DNA of 6,249 nucleotides from positions 1-6,249 of the forward strand of contig JAIENH010000465.1 of the NCBI GenBank assembly GCA_019751475.1, written 5' to 3'. Positions 1 to 5,443 of the stretch are shown one piece after another; within the stretch, counting starts at the first letter, position 1; every line of letters begins with the position of its first letter. Origin of the DNA: Cyclobacteriaceae bacterium. GTDB taxonomy: Bacteria; Bacteroidota; Bacteroidia; Cytophagales; Cyclobacteriaceae. Below the pieces are notes generated by a model. It was not told the DNA's origin and did no database searches. It worked only from the letters and a program-made list of their open reading frames with translations. Position numbers and translations under genes: made by a program.

Positions 1-56
1 AAAAGTACCTAAAAAGGTGCAATCTTAGAGGGAAGTGACTCGCTGACTTACTTCTT

Positions 57-632
57 CTAAGAAAATTCCCGTAAGAAACCCGCCTGTTGCAGCGCCCGCT
101 CCGCCTGCAGTGAATGCCGCTGCAGGTGGGCTACGTAAAACATAAACACATCGCCTAGCTTCAATCGAATGAGTCGCGTGAGGGAAATGGGCACGCGCGT
201 GGTGAGATCGGTTGTTGCGGCTTTGCGCAATAAGCTCAATAATTTTTCCTGCTGGTCGATGTACTCGGCTATTACCTCGTGGCTCTCGCGGATAGCGGTG
301 GGTGTATGGTCGCTGGGCGATTTCATCTTCGTAATGGCACCGCTTGCCTTTGGTGCCATCAGGTTGGTGAAGTAGTTGCCCAGCCAGCCCGTGGTAAACG
401 TGTCTGATTTTTTCTGGCCTGAAACCCTGAGAGCTTTTTCAATGGCAGGCAGATAGTAGCGGCCATAGCTGTTAAGGTGTTGGAGGCACTCGTTGGCGCT
501 CCACGCCTGCGTGTTGGGTTTCAGCGCTAACTTACTGTGTGGCACCAGTTGCCATTCGGCAATAGCCCGGTTCAACAAAGCCTCCGTTTGCGTTTGTAAA
601 TCTGCCAGCAAATCTTTGGAATTGTAAGTCAT
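57..632 (-). CDS. DinB/YfiT-like family protein (DinB_2 superfamily)
   Basis: This 191-residue protein (counted from the ATG at 630-632) fits the DinB/YfiT four-helix fold. Visible marks are the N-terminal W-S-A-N-E-C-L-Q-H-L segment (residues 44-53, His52) and the C-terminal A-H-L-Q-R-H-S-L-Q segment (168-176, His169 and His173). Together these would supply the three-histidine metal site typical of the superfamily. Members include bacillithiol-dependent transferases and many uncharacterised Bacteroidota proteins, so the substrate cannot be given. No signal peptide or membrane span is seen, so it is probably cytoplasmic. The frame stays open upstream to a TTG at 675-677, which would add 15 residues, but that codon lies in a hairpin and the extra residues do not resemble the family, so the ATG is preferred. 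It lies 68 bases downstream of the Crp-like gene on the same strand and may be co-transcribed with it. Confidence 0.85.
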   Translation of the reverse strand: MTYNSKDLLADLQTQTEALLNRAIAEWQLVPHSKLALKPNTQAWSANECLQHLNSYGRYYLPAIEKALRVSGQKKSDTFTTGWLGNYFTNLMAPKASGAITKMKSPSDHTPTAIRESHEVIAEYIDQQEKLLSLLRKAATTDLTTRVPISLTRLIRLKLGDVFMFYVAHLQRHSLQAERALQQAGFLREFS

Positions 633-676
633 ATCAATCTTGTTTTGTGAAGCAAAAGTGCCGGCCTGCGGCTTCA

Positions 677-702
677 AAAATCTTTGCCTGCGCCAAGATT
701 TT
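677..702 (-). other. AT-rich hairpin at the end of the Crp-like gene
   Basis: A perfect 8-bp inverted repeat (AAAATCTT at 677-684 and AAGATTTT at 695-702) encloses a 10-base GC-rich loop. It overlaps the stop codon of the Crp-like gene (701-703) and precedes the DinB-like gene. On the minus strand the second arm ends in a run of five T. It could be a weak terminator or attenuator between the two genes, but an A/T-dominated stem is a poor intrinsic terminator, so this is a structural note more than a function call. Confidence 0.3.
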
Positions 703-1291
703 ATATCCGAACAGTGGATAATAGCTTACTAAACGTGGCCGCATCTATGCCCAGGTAGGAGGCCAGGTATTTATGCGGTATCAATCTCAACACTTGGGGA
801 CTTCGTGTAAGCAATGTGGTAAATTTCTTTTCGGCCGAGAAAGTCTGCAATTCAATCTGGCGCTCCAGTGCTCCGCGCAAAGCAAAGGAGGTAGCCTTTA
901 AAATCAGTCTCTCAAAATTTGGATAGCGATCCATCAGGATTTGCAATTGCTTATACGAGGTCCTTAAGAAACTGCTTTGCGTAAGCGTCTCTAAAAAATA
1001 GCGCGAGGGCGTTTGAGTAAGCAGTGAGTCGGCTACGCCTGAAAAGGAAAAAGGATAGGTAAACACCAGCGTGGCTTCCTTGTCATCTTCGGTGAGGTAG
1101 TAGGCCCGCTGCACACCTTCCGTGATGAAGTAGAGGTGCTGCTCTGTTTCGCCTTGAGCCGTTAAAGTTATTTTGCGTTTGGCCTCTCCGGTTTCCCACA
1201 CAGCAGCAATGTCGCTCCACTCTTTTTCGGCCAATGGGTGAATGGCGGCACAAAATTTTTGGAGATGAACGAGCGAATCAGCCAACAGCAT
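701..1291 (-). CDS. Crp/Fnr family transcriptional regulator
   Basis: This 196-residue protein has the layout of Bacteroidota Crp/Fnr-like regulators. An N-terminal cyclic-nucleotide-binding-like beta-roll (about 15-110) includes H-L-Y-F-I-T-E-G-V-Q-R (52-62). A long dimerisation helix follows (about 112-150), then a compact C-terminal winged helix (about 152-196) with P-H-K-Y-L-A-S-Y-L-G-I (172-182) as the first HTH helix and turn, and the recognition helix after it. The region where a cAMP-binding cassette would be (about 82-103) lacks the usual G-E and R-A/T residues, so it probably senses something other than cAMP or no nucleotide (inference). It starts at the ATG at 1289-1291 behind an A-rich leader without Shine-Dalgarno, as is usual in this phylum. 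It is transcribed away from the terminator of the beta-oxidation operon. The target genes cannot be told from the sequence; the DinB-like neighbour is one possibility. Confidence 0.88.
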   Translation of the reverse strand: MLLADSLVHLQKFCAAIHPLAEKEWSDIAAVWETGEAKRKITLTAQGETEQHLYFITEGVQRAYYLTEDDKEATLVFTYPFSFSGVADSLLTQTPSRYFLETLTQSSFLRTSYKQLQILMDRYPNFERLILKATSFALRGALERQIELQTFSAEKKFTTLLTRSPQVLRLIPHKYLASYLGIDAATFSKLLSTVRI

Positions 1292-1513
1292 CAGTGTTAT
1301 TTTTTTTATAAAGCTTGAGTCCGGATCACACCTTGGACAGAAATACTACACTTTCTCACGTTCATGAATCTAACCTAAGAAATTTTCTTTAGAAAGTAGT
1401 GCTCATTGACTTACCAAAATACGACAACCCTTTCAATGCCCCAACGCCACCATTTCTCAAAAACTTCAGGGCGCTTTCACTCTCGCCTTATCTGTTGGAG
1501 CTTTGCTATTAAC
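1292..1513. other. Intergenic region upstream of the Crp-like gene
   Basis: No supported gene is seen on either strand; open frames crossing here are short or run into the antisense of the acyl-CoA dehydrogenase gene. The stretch must hold the promoter of the Crp-like gene, since a terminator lies just upstream in the transcription direction, but no clear Bacteroidota promoter (TTTG with TAnnTTTG) could be placed. Small palindromes are present: TTCATGAA at 1361-1368, AAGAAA-T-TTTCTT at 1377-1389, and ACTTTCT/AGAAAGT arms bracketing them at about 1349-1355 and 1391-1397. These are possible operator half-sites only. Confidence 0.4.
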
Positions 1514-1539
1514 AAAAAAACCCGGAATCGCTCCCGGGT
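1514..1539 (-). terminator. Rho-independent terminator of the beta-oxidation operon
   Basis: On the minus strand, arms ACCCGG (1534-1539) and CCGGGT (1520-1525) form a 6-bp GC-rich stem around an 8-base loop, followed directly by seven T (1514-1520 read as complement). It lies 31 bases after the acyl-CoA dehydrogenase stop codon, with only a short heptad array in between. It therefore ends the operon on this side. Confidence 0.88.
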
Positions 1540-1543
1540 CTTC

Positions 1544-1571
1544 TCAAGACTCAAATCTAATGTCTCAAATC
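1544..1571. repeat. Solo heptad array after the acyl-CoA dehydrogenase
   Basis: Four 7-bp units lie back to back with consensus TCAAATC on the plus strand (GATTTGA on the minus strand): 1544-1550, 1551-1557, 1558-1564 and 1565-1571. Units two and four are identical. The last base is also the first plus-strand base of the dehydrogenase stop codon (TAG, 1571-1573 complement). The units match the consensus and orientation of the upstream flank of FHB1, but no four-helix-bundle gene is attached here. It may be a solo or remnant copy of the same repeat family (inference). Confidence 0.75.
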
Positions 1572-3370
1572 TAAAATGGGTACTCGCCTTTTTCTATCAT
1601 GTAGTCGGCTACTTTACGCCTGGCATCTTTCAAATTGTACGGATCAATTTTGGTGAAGCGCTTGAGGCCCATGAGCATGAGTCGCTGCTCGTCTCCTTCG
1701 GAGAAAGCGTAGATGGCATGCTTGCCGGCTTGTGCAGCCTTCTCGGTGGCGTGATGCAGGTAAATCATGGCCATCTCTTTTTGAATGGCGCATGCGGCCT
1801 CGCCACGTATGCCGATGAGTTTCTCCACGCGCAGCAGTGTTGACTCGGCCACGTACACTTCAATGAGCATGTCGGCCAGGTCCATGAGCACTTCCTGCTC
1901 ATCGCTGAGCTTCATCATGTACTTCTGCACGGCCGAGCCCGACACCATGAGGCCGGCTTTCTTCAGGTTGGCAATCACTTTCTTCTCTTTGGCAAACACT
2001 GCGCTGTCATCGCTCGCACCAAAGTCGGGTATGGACATGAGTTCTTTCTGCACAGCCATGGCAGGGTTCATGAGGTCGAGCGTGCCTTTCATGGCGCGCT
2101 TCAGCAGCATGTCGATGGTGAGCATGCGGTTGATTTCGTTGGTGCCTTCGAAGATTCGGTTGATGCGCGCATCGCGGTAGGCGCGATCCATCGGGCCTTC
2201 GGCCGAGAAGCCCATGCCTCCGTAAATCTGCACACCTTCGTCTACAGTGTAGTCGAGCACTTCGCTGCCGTGCACTTTCAAAATGGCGCACTCAATGGCA
2301 TATTCTTCCAGCGACTTCAGTCGCGCCTTGCCCGCTTCCATGCCTCCGGCCACGAGCACATCGTAGGCATCGTCAATGTTTTGACCTGCGCGGTAGTGTG
2401 CCGACTCCGAGGCAAATGTGTGAGTAGCTATATCGGCCAGCTTGTGCTTGATGGCGCCAAAGTTGGCAATGGCAGTGCCAAATTGCTTGCGCTCTTTGGC
2501 ATACTTGAGTGCAATAGAGATGGTGCCCTTGCAACCACCCAGTGCGCCCGAGCCCAGCTTGATGCGCCCGATGTTGAGCACGTTTACAGCAATCTTAAAT
2601 CCGTTTTCGCGTTCGCTCAGCATGTTTTCTACCGGCACTTTGCAGTCGTTGAAGAAAATCTGCCGCGTGCTGGAGCCCTTGATGCCCATCTTGCGCTCTT
2701 CGGGGTTCATGGTGATGCCACCAAATGATTTTTCTACGATGAAGGCGGTGAGGTTTTTGTCGTTATCGATTTTGGCGAACACGATCATCACATCGGCAAA
2801 GCCTCCATTGGTGATCCACATCTTCTGCCCGGTGATGAGGTAGTGCTTGCCATCGGCACTGAGCGTGGCTTTGGTCTTGCCGCTGTTGGCATCGGAGCCG
2901 GAGTCAGGCTCGGTGAGGCAGTAGCAGGCTTTCCACTCACCGGTAGCGAGCTTGGGCACATATTTTTTCTTCTGTGCTTCGTTGCCATAATATAAAATGG
3001 GCAGCGTGCCGATGCCGGTGTGCGCACCGTAGGCCACGGCAAAGGAGTGTGACGTGCCAAGTTCTTCGGCTACGAGCATGGTTGTATTAAACGACATGCC
3101 GAAGCCACCCAGGCTCTCGGGCACGGAAGTGCCGAGCAGGCCGAGCTTGCCGGCTTTGTCCACGAGGGCAGGCATGAGGGCCGGGTCTTTCATGGAGTCA
3201 ATTTCATCTAGGTGCGGAAGCACTTCCTGCTTCACAAAATCACGACACGTTTGCGCGATCATCTTCTGCTCTTCACTCCACTCCTCGGGAATGAAAATTT
3301 CATGGGCCGGTGTTTCGCGGATCAAAAACTCCCCGCCTTTGATTGCATGTTTGGTTTCGGTAGTTGTCAT
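1571..3370 (-). CDS. Acyl-CoA dehydrogenase, VLCAD/ACAD9-like
   Basis: This FAD-dependent enzyme catalyses the first beta-oxidation step, acyl-CoA to trans-2-enoyl-CoA, passing electrons to electron-transfer flavoprotein (family knowledge). At 599 residues it is longer than the roughly 380-residue short/medium-chain enzymes and fits the VLCAD/ACAD9-like class with an extra C-terminal helical domain. Visible marks are the N-terminal alpha domain (about 33-145), the C-L-T-E-P-D-S-G-S-D signature (151-160), the beta-domain segment G-Q-K-M-W-I-T-N-G-G (181-190), and the second signature Q-I-Y-G-G-M-G-F (381-388) running to I-F-E-G-T-N-E-I-N-R (406-415). Glu408 aligns with the catalytic base. The C-terminal extension covers about 430-599. 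It starts at the ATG at 3368-3370; the heptad array upstream of it leaves no room for a Shine-Dalgarno sequence. It is the last gene of the operon. Its GC content is high (39 of 60 bases at 2521-2580). Confidence 0.96.
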   Translation of the reverse strand: MTTTETKHAIKGGEFLIRETPAHEIFIPEEWSEEQKMIAQTCRDFVKQEVLPHLDEIDSMKDPALMPALVDKAGKLGLLGTSVPESLGGFGMSFNTTMLVAEELGTSHSFAVAYGAHTGIGTLPILYYGNEAQKKKYVPKLATGEWKACYCLTEPDSGSDANSGKTKATLSADGKHYLITGQKMWITNGGFADVMIVFAKIDNDKNLTAFIVEKSFGGITMNPEERKMGIKGSSTRQIFFNDCKVPVENMLSERENGFKIAVNVLNIGRIKLGSGALGGCKGTISIALKYAKERKQFGTAIANFGAIKHKLADIATHTFASESAHYRAGQNIDDAYDVLVAGGMEAGKARLKSLEEYAIECAILKVHGSEVLDYTVDEGVQIYGGMGFSAEGPMDRAYRDARINRIFEGTNEINRMLTIDMLLKRAMKGTLDLMNPAMAVQKELMSIPDFGASDDSAVFAKEKKVIANLKKAGLMVSGSAVQKYMMKLSDEQEVLMDLADMLIEVYVAESTLLRVEKLIGIRGEAACAIQKEMAMIYLHHATEKAAQAGKHAIYAFSEGDEQRLMLMGLKRFTKIDPYNLKDARRKVADYMIEKGEYPF

Positions 3371-3372
3371 AA

Positions 3373-3407
3373 GATGTGCGATTTGAGAATTGAGATATGA
3401 GACTAGT
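3373..3407. repeat. Heptad array, downstream flank of FHB1
   Basis: Five 7-bp units with plus-strand consensus GAnnTGA occupy 3373-3379, 3380-3386, 3387-3393, 3394-3400 and, degenerate, 3401-3407. The array fills the whole gap between the FHB1 stop codon (3403-3405) and the acyl-CoA dehydrogenase start (3370). It is the inverted counterpart of the array at 3753-3794: aligning 3373-3400 with the complement of 3753-3780 gives 20 matches in 28 by eye. Confidence 0.85.
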
Positions 3408-3756
3408 TTTGATTTAATTTTTGTTGTAACGAGTAATTCATCTTTTGTATTTGGTCGATCTGGTCTAAAACGTCTTCGAGGTTTATGCTTGCAAGTCCAA
3501 GGTTTTTGGAAATAAGAAGTTGCGTTTGAAGTTCGTATGATGATCCGTTTGAAATGCCTAAGAAATGAGCGAATTCTTTGTCGGAATTACGTCCGGCTCC
3601 TTCAGCAATATTGGAAGAAATGGATACGACAGATCGCCTGATTTGAGAGGTTAGCCCGTACTTTTCCTCTTTGGGGAACTCGGAAGTCAACCGATAAACT
3701 TCTGTAGCCAAGTCAACTGCCTTTTGCCAAATCTTCAACTCCTTCAGGTTGTGCAT
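3403..3756 (-). CDS. Four-helix-bundle protein FHB1 (S23/IVP family)
   Basis: This 117-residue protein shows the full consensus of the 23S rRNA-intervening-sequence (S23/IVP) four-helix-bundle family. Helix 1 carries L-K-E-L-K-I-W-Q-K-A (4-13). Then follow F-P-K-E-E-K-Y-G-L-T-S-Q-I-R-R-S (27-42), S-N-I-A-E-G-A-G-R (48-56), K-E-F-A-H-F-L (60-66) and Y-E-L-Q-T-Q-L (74-80), and a last helix to about 116. The family includes proteins encoded inside 23S rRNA and is structurally related to Avd, the RNA-binding pentameric cofactor of diversity-generating retroelements; basic faces suggest nucleic-acid binding. The function of stand-alone copies is unknown. The start ATG (3754-3756) lies inside the last heptad of the upstream array; no Shine-Dalgarno is seen. 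It sits 31 bases after the thiolase and 32 before the acyl-CoA dehydrogenase, co-directional, so it would be translated from the operon mRNA. No metabolic role in beta-oxidation is implied. Confidence 0.93.
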   Translation of the reverse strand: MHNLKELKIWQKAVDLATEVYRLTSEFPKEEKYGLTSQIRRSVVSISSNIAEGAGRNSDKEFAHFLGISNGSSYELQTQLLISKNLGLASINLEDVLDQIDQIQKMNYSLQQKLNQN

Positions 3757-3794
3757 ATCTCATGTCTCTCTACTCACATCTCACGACTCAATTC
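3753..3794. repeat. Heptad array, upstream flank of FHB1
   Basis: Six 7-bp units with plus-strand consensus TCAnnnC (GnnnTGA on the minus strand) lie at 3753-3759, 3760-3766, 3767-3773, 3774-3780, 3781-3787 and 3788-3794. The first carries the FHB1 start codon and the last carries the thiolase stop codon (3788-3790), so the array fills the gap between the two genes completely. Orientation is opposite to the array at 3373-3407. Confidence 0.85.
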
Positions 3795-4963
3795 AACAGT
3801 TCATAAACCCCCGCCACTCCTTGTCCTCCACCGACACAGGCTGTTACCATGCCGTACTTTTTGTTTTGCCTGCGGAGTTCGTTGAAGAGCTGCACGGAGA
3901 GGCGCGCGCCACTGGAGCCGAGGGGATGACCCACGGCTATAGCGCCACCGTTTACGTTTAGTTTGGTGCGGTCGATGCCAAGTTCTTTCACCACGGCCAG
4001 CGACTGTGCTGCAAACGCTTCGTTCAACTCGATCAGGTCAATGTCGGCCAGCTTCATGCCGGCAATTTTTAATGCTTTGGGAATGGCAGCAACCGGCCCG
4101 ATGCCCATGATGCGCGGATCAACTCCGGCCGTAGCATAGCTCACCATGCGCGCGATAGGTTTCACGTTGAGTTGCTTCACCATGCGTTCACTCATCACCA
4201 TCACGAAAGCAGCACCATCCGAAGTCTGTGAGGAGTTACCGGCCGTGACGGAACCGCCCACGGCAAACACAGGCTTCAGTTTCGCGAGGCCTTCCACGGT
4301 CGTGTCGGCACGAATGCCTTCATCGGTCTGCACCACAAACTCGCGAGTCTTCTTTTTCATGTTCTCATCCACGTACGTTTCCTTTATCGTGATCGGCACT
4401 ACTTCGTCTTTGAACTTGCCAGCCTTCCACGCAGCAGATGCTTTCATATGCGATTCATACGAAAACTGATCTTGCTCTTCGCGCGAGATTTTGAATTGCT
4501 TCGATACCTCTTCGGCTGTTAAGCCCATGCTGGTGTAGTAAGTGGGGTTGTCTTTGGCAATGGCATAGTTGAGTGCTGTTTTGAAACCCATCACCGGTAC
4601 TAATGACATTGACTCGGTGCCACCGGCAATGATTATATCCGCTTGCCCCGCCTGTATGCGTTGGCTTGCGATAGCGATCGTCTCCACGCCTGATCCGCAA
4701 TAGCGATTCACTACCATGCCCGGCACATCCAGCCCCAGCGCCAGCAGCGCGATGATGCGGCCCATCTGCATGCCCTGCTCCGCTTCGGGTACGGCATTGC
4801 CCACGATAAGGTCATCCACCATTTTGTTTTCCACGCCCGGCACTGACTTCACCAGGTGCTTGATCACTTCAGCAGCCAAATCATCCGGCCGTGTAAACCG
4901 GAAGCCGCCTTTTTTTGCTTTTCCTACGCCCGTACGAAAGCCCGCTACTATATAAGCATCCAT
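3788..4963 (-). CDS. Acetyl-CoA C-acyltransferase (3-ketoacyl-CoA thiolase)
   Basis: This thiolase catalyses the last beta-oxidation step, cleaving 3-ketoacyl-CoA with CoA to acetyl-CoA and a shortened acyl-CoA. Its 391 residues match the usual length. Key residues are the nucleophile Cys89 in V-N-R-Y-C-G-S-G (85-92), N-E-A-F (314-317), His346 in N-G-G-A-I-A-V-G-H-P-L-G (338-349), and the second active-site cysteine Cys376 in T-A-C-V-G-G-G-Q-G (374-382). The start is the ATG at 4961-4963, giving M-D-A-Y-I-V-A-G as in the family. The frame continues upstream to a TTG at 5009-5011, but those 16 residues would be encoded partly by heptad repeat and are rejected. It is preceded by an A-rich leader without Shine-Dalgarno. 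It lies between the hydratase/dehydrogenase and acyl-CoA dehydrogenase genes in one operon, separated from each by an inserted four-helix-bundle gene. It is FadA-like, though a distinct thiolase in another pathway cannot be fully excluded. Confidence 0.95.
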   Translation of the reverse strand: MDAYIVAGFRTGVGKAKKGGFRFTRPDDLAAEVIKHLVKSVPGVENKMVDDLIVGNAVPEAEQGMQMGRIIALLALGLDVPGMVVNRYCGSGVETIAIASQRIQAGQADIIIAGGTESMSLVPVMGFKTALNYAIAKDNPTYYTSMGLTAEEVSKQFKISREEQDQFSYESHMKASAAWKAGKFKDEVVPITIKETYVDENMKKKTREFVVQTDEGIRADTTVEGLAKLKPVFAVGGSVTAGNSSQTSDGAAFVMVMSERMVKQLNVKPIARMVSYATAGVDPRIMGIGPVAAIPKALKIAGMKLADIDLIELNEAFAAQSLAVVKELGIDRTKLNVNGGAIAVGHPLGSSGARLSVQLFNELRRQNKKYGMVTACVGGGQGVAGVYELLN

Positions 4964-4990
4964 AATTTTTGTTTTTAGTTGTCCATACTC

Positions 4991-5028
4991 TAGTAAGTAG
5001 GCAGTAGGCAATTTGCAATGGGCAAAGC
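4991..5028. repeat. Heptad array, downstream flank of FHB2
   Basis: After a TAGTA end (4991-4995), 7-bp units with consensus GGCAnTn follow at 5000-5006, 5007-5013, 5014-5020 and 5021-5027, ending two bases before the FHB2 stop codon (5030-5032). The stretch 5000-5028 aligns with the complement of 5505-5533 at 21 of 29 positions by eye. Both outer ends carry TAGTA (4991-4995, and the complement of 5534-5538). Confidence 0.85.
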
Positions 5029-5029
5029 C

Positions 5030-5443
5030 TCACGCCATACTCTTATCTCTTTTTCTTACATACAATTCCGGGTTCTCAACCATGTGGTTCAACATCCTTC
5101 CCACCTCCTCCGATTGCTCCAATAATTTTTCCTGTTGTTCTTCAGTGATGTAATGACAGGCCAAGGCAAAGTCCAACCACGTTTGGGTCTCGCTGTTTTC
5201 CATATCTGCGTCTGAAGATTTGCTCACAAAGTAGGCTTGATAGTCGCGCTTCCTGTAGGCCTCGGCAATGCAACTGCAAACAGAGCGTGATGATCTCCTG
5301 ATTTGATCAATAAGAGAATATCGCTCCTCTTTTGGAAATGACTTCGATACTTCAAAAATCTCCATCGCCAAGGCAAAAGCTTTCTTGTAGACAGTCAAGT
5401 CTCTAAAACTCTGGTTCCTGTTTTGTCTACTGCCTATTGCCAT
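5030..5443 (-). CDS. Four-helix-bundle protein FHB2 (S23/IVP family, divergent subtype)
   Basis: This 137-residue protein belongs to the same broad family as FHB1 but to another subtype. It keeps F-R-D-L-T-V-Y-K-K-A (13-22), F-P-K-E-E-R-Y-S-L-I-D-Q-I-R-R-S (36-51) and C-I-A-E-A-Y-R-K-R (58-66). Where FHB1 has E-L-Q-T-Q-L it has N-S-E-T-Q-T-W-L-D-F-A (83-93), and it ends with a basic tail (about 128-137). The start ATG (5441-5443) sits at the edge of the heptad array, and the first six residues are encoded by two in-frame heptads (5428-5441); family homology begins only near residue 12. There is no Shine-Dalgarno. It lies 92 bases after the hydratase gene and 66 before the thiolase gene, co-directional. 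It is likely cytoplasmic and possibly RNA-binding by analogy with Avd/S23 relatives; its real function is unknown. Confidence 0.9.
   Translation of the reverse strand: MAIGSRQNRNQSFRDLTVYKKAFALAMEIFEVSKSFPKEERYSLIDQIRRSSRSVCSCIAEAYRKRDYQAYFVSKSSDADMENSETQTWLDFALACHYITEEQQEKLLEQSEEVGRMLNHMVENPELYVRKRDKSMA

Larger units (their letters stand above)
3373..3794 (-). mobile_element. Candidate element A: FHB1 gene between inverted heptad arrays
   Basis: A roughly 420-bp unit consists of the FHB1 gene and two heptad arrays in opposite orientation. It exactly fills the space from the thiolase stop codon to three bases before the acyl-CoA dehydrogenase start. Its body is visibly AT-richer than the flanking enzymes: 22 G/C of 60 at 3421-3480 against 39 of 60 at 2521-2580. 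The layout resembles the S23-encoding intervening sequences known in 23S rRNA genes, which are also flanked by inverted repeats. No transposase, integrase or clear target duplication is present, so mobility is inference. Confidence 0.45.

Noticed and set aside
1..20. Terminator after the DinB-like gene
   Set aside because: The stem ACCT/AGGT (7-10 and 15-18) is only 4 bp and the window ends right after it, so it cannot be supported.
633..677. TTG start extending the DinB-like protein by 15 residues
   Set aside because: The codon borders the AT-rich hairpin, the added residues show no family likeness, and an ATG with a plausible start lies downstream.
1361..1397. Operator for the Crp-like regulator
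   Set aside because: TTCATGAA and the ACTTTCT/AGAAAGT arms are short, do not match a known Crp/Fnr site well, and such palindromes are common in AT-rich spacers.
1406..1843. Plus-strand open frame of 145 codons crossing the terminator
   Set aside because: Most of it is antisense to the acyl-CoA dehydrogenase, it crosses a terminator and heptads, and the peptide resembles no known family.
1785..3400. Several plus-strand and one-frame-off open frames over the acyl-CoA dehydrogenase
   Set aside because: They are shadows of the GC-rich coding frame; low-complexity Ser/Met- or Arg/His-rich peptides without any family signature.
4964..5011. Upstream extension of the thiolase to a TTG start
   Set aside because: The 16 added residues are encoded partly by heptad repeat and do not resemble thiolase N-termini; M-D-A-Y-I-V-A-G at the ATG at 4961-4963 is the family start.
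4986..5029. CRISPR array
   Set aside because: The repeats are 7-bp units without spacers of 25-40 bp, and no cas gene is present.
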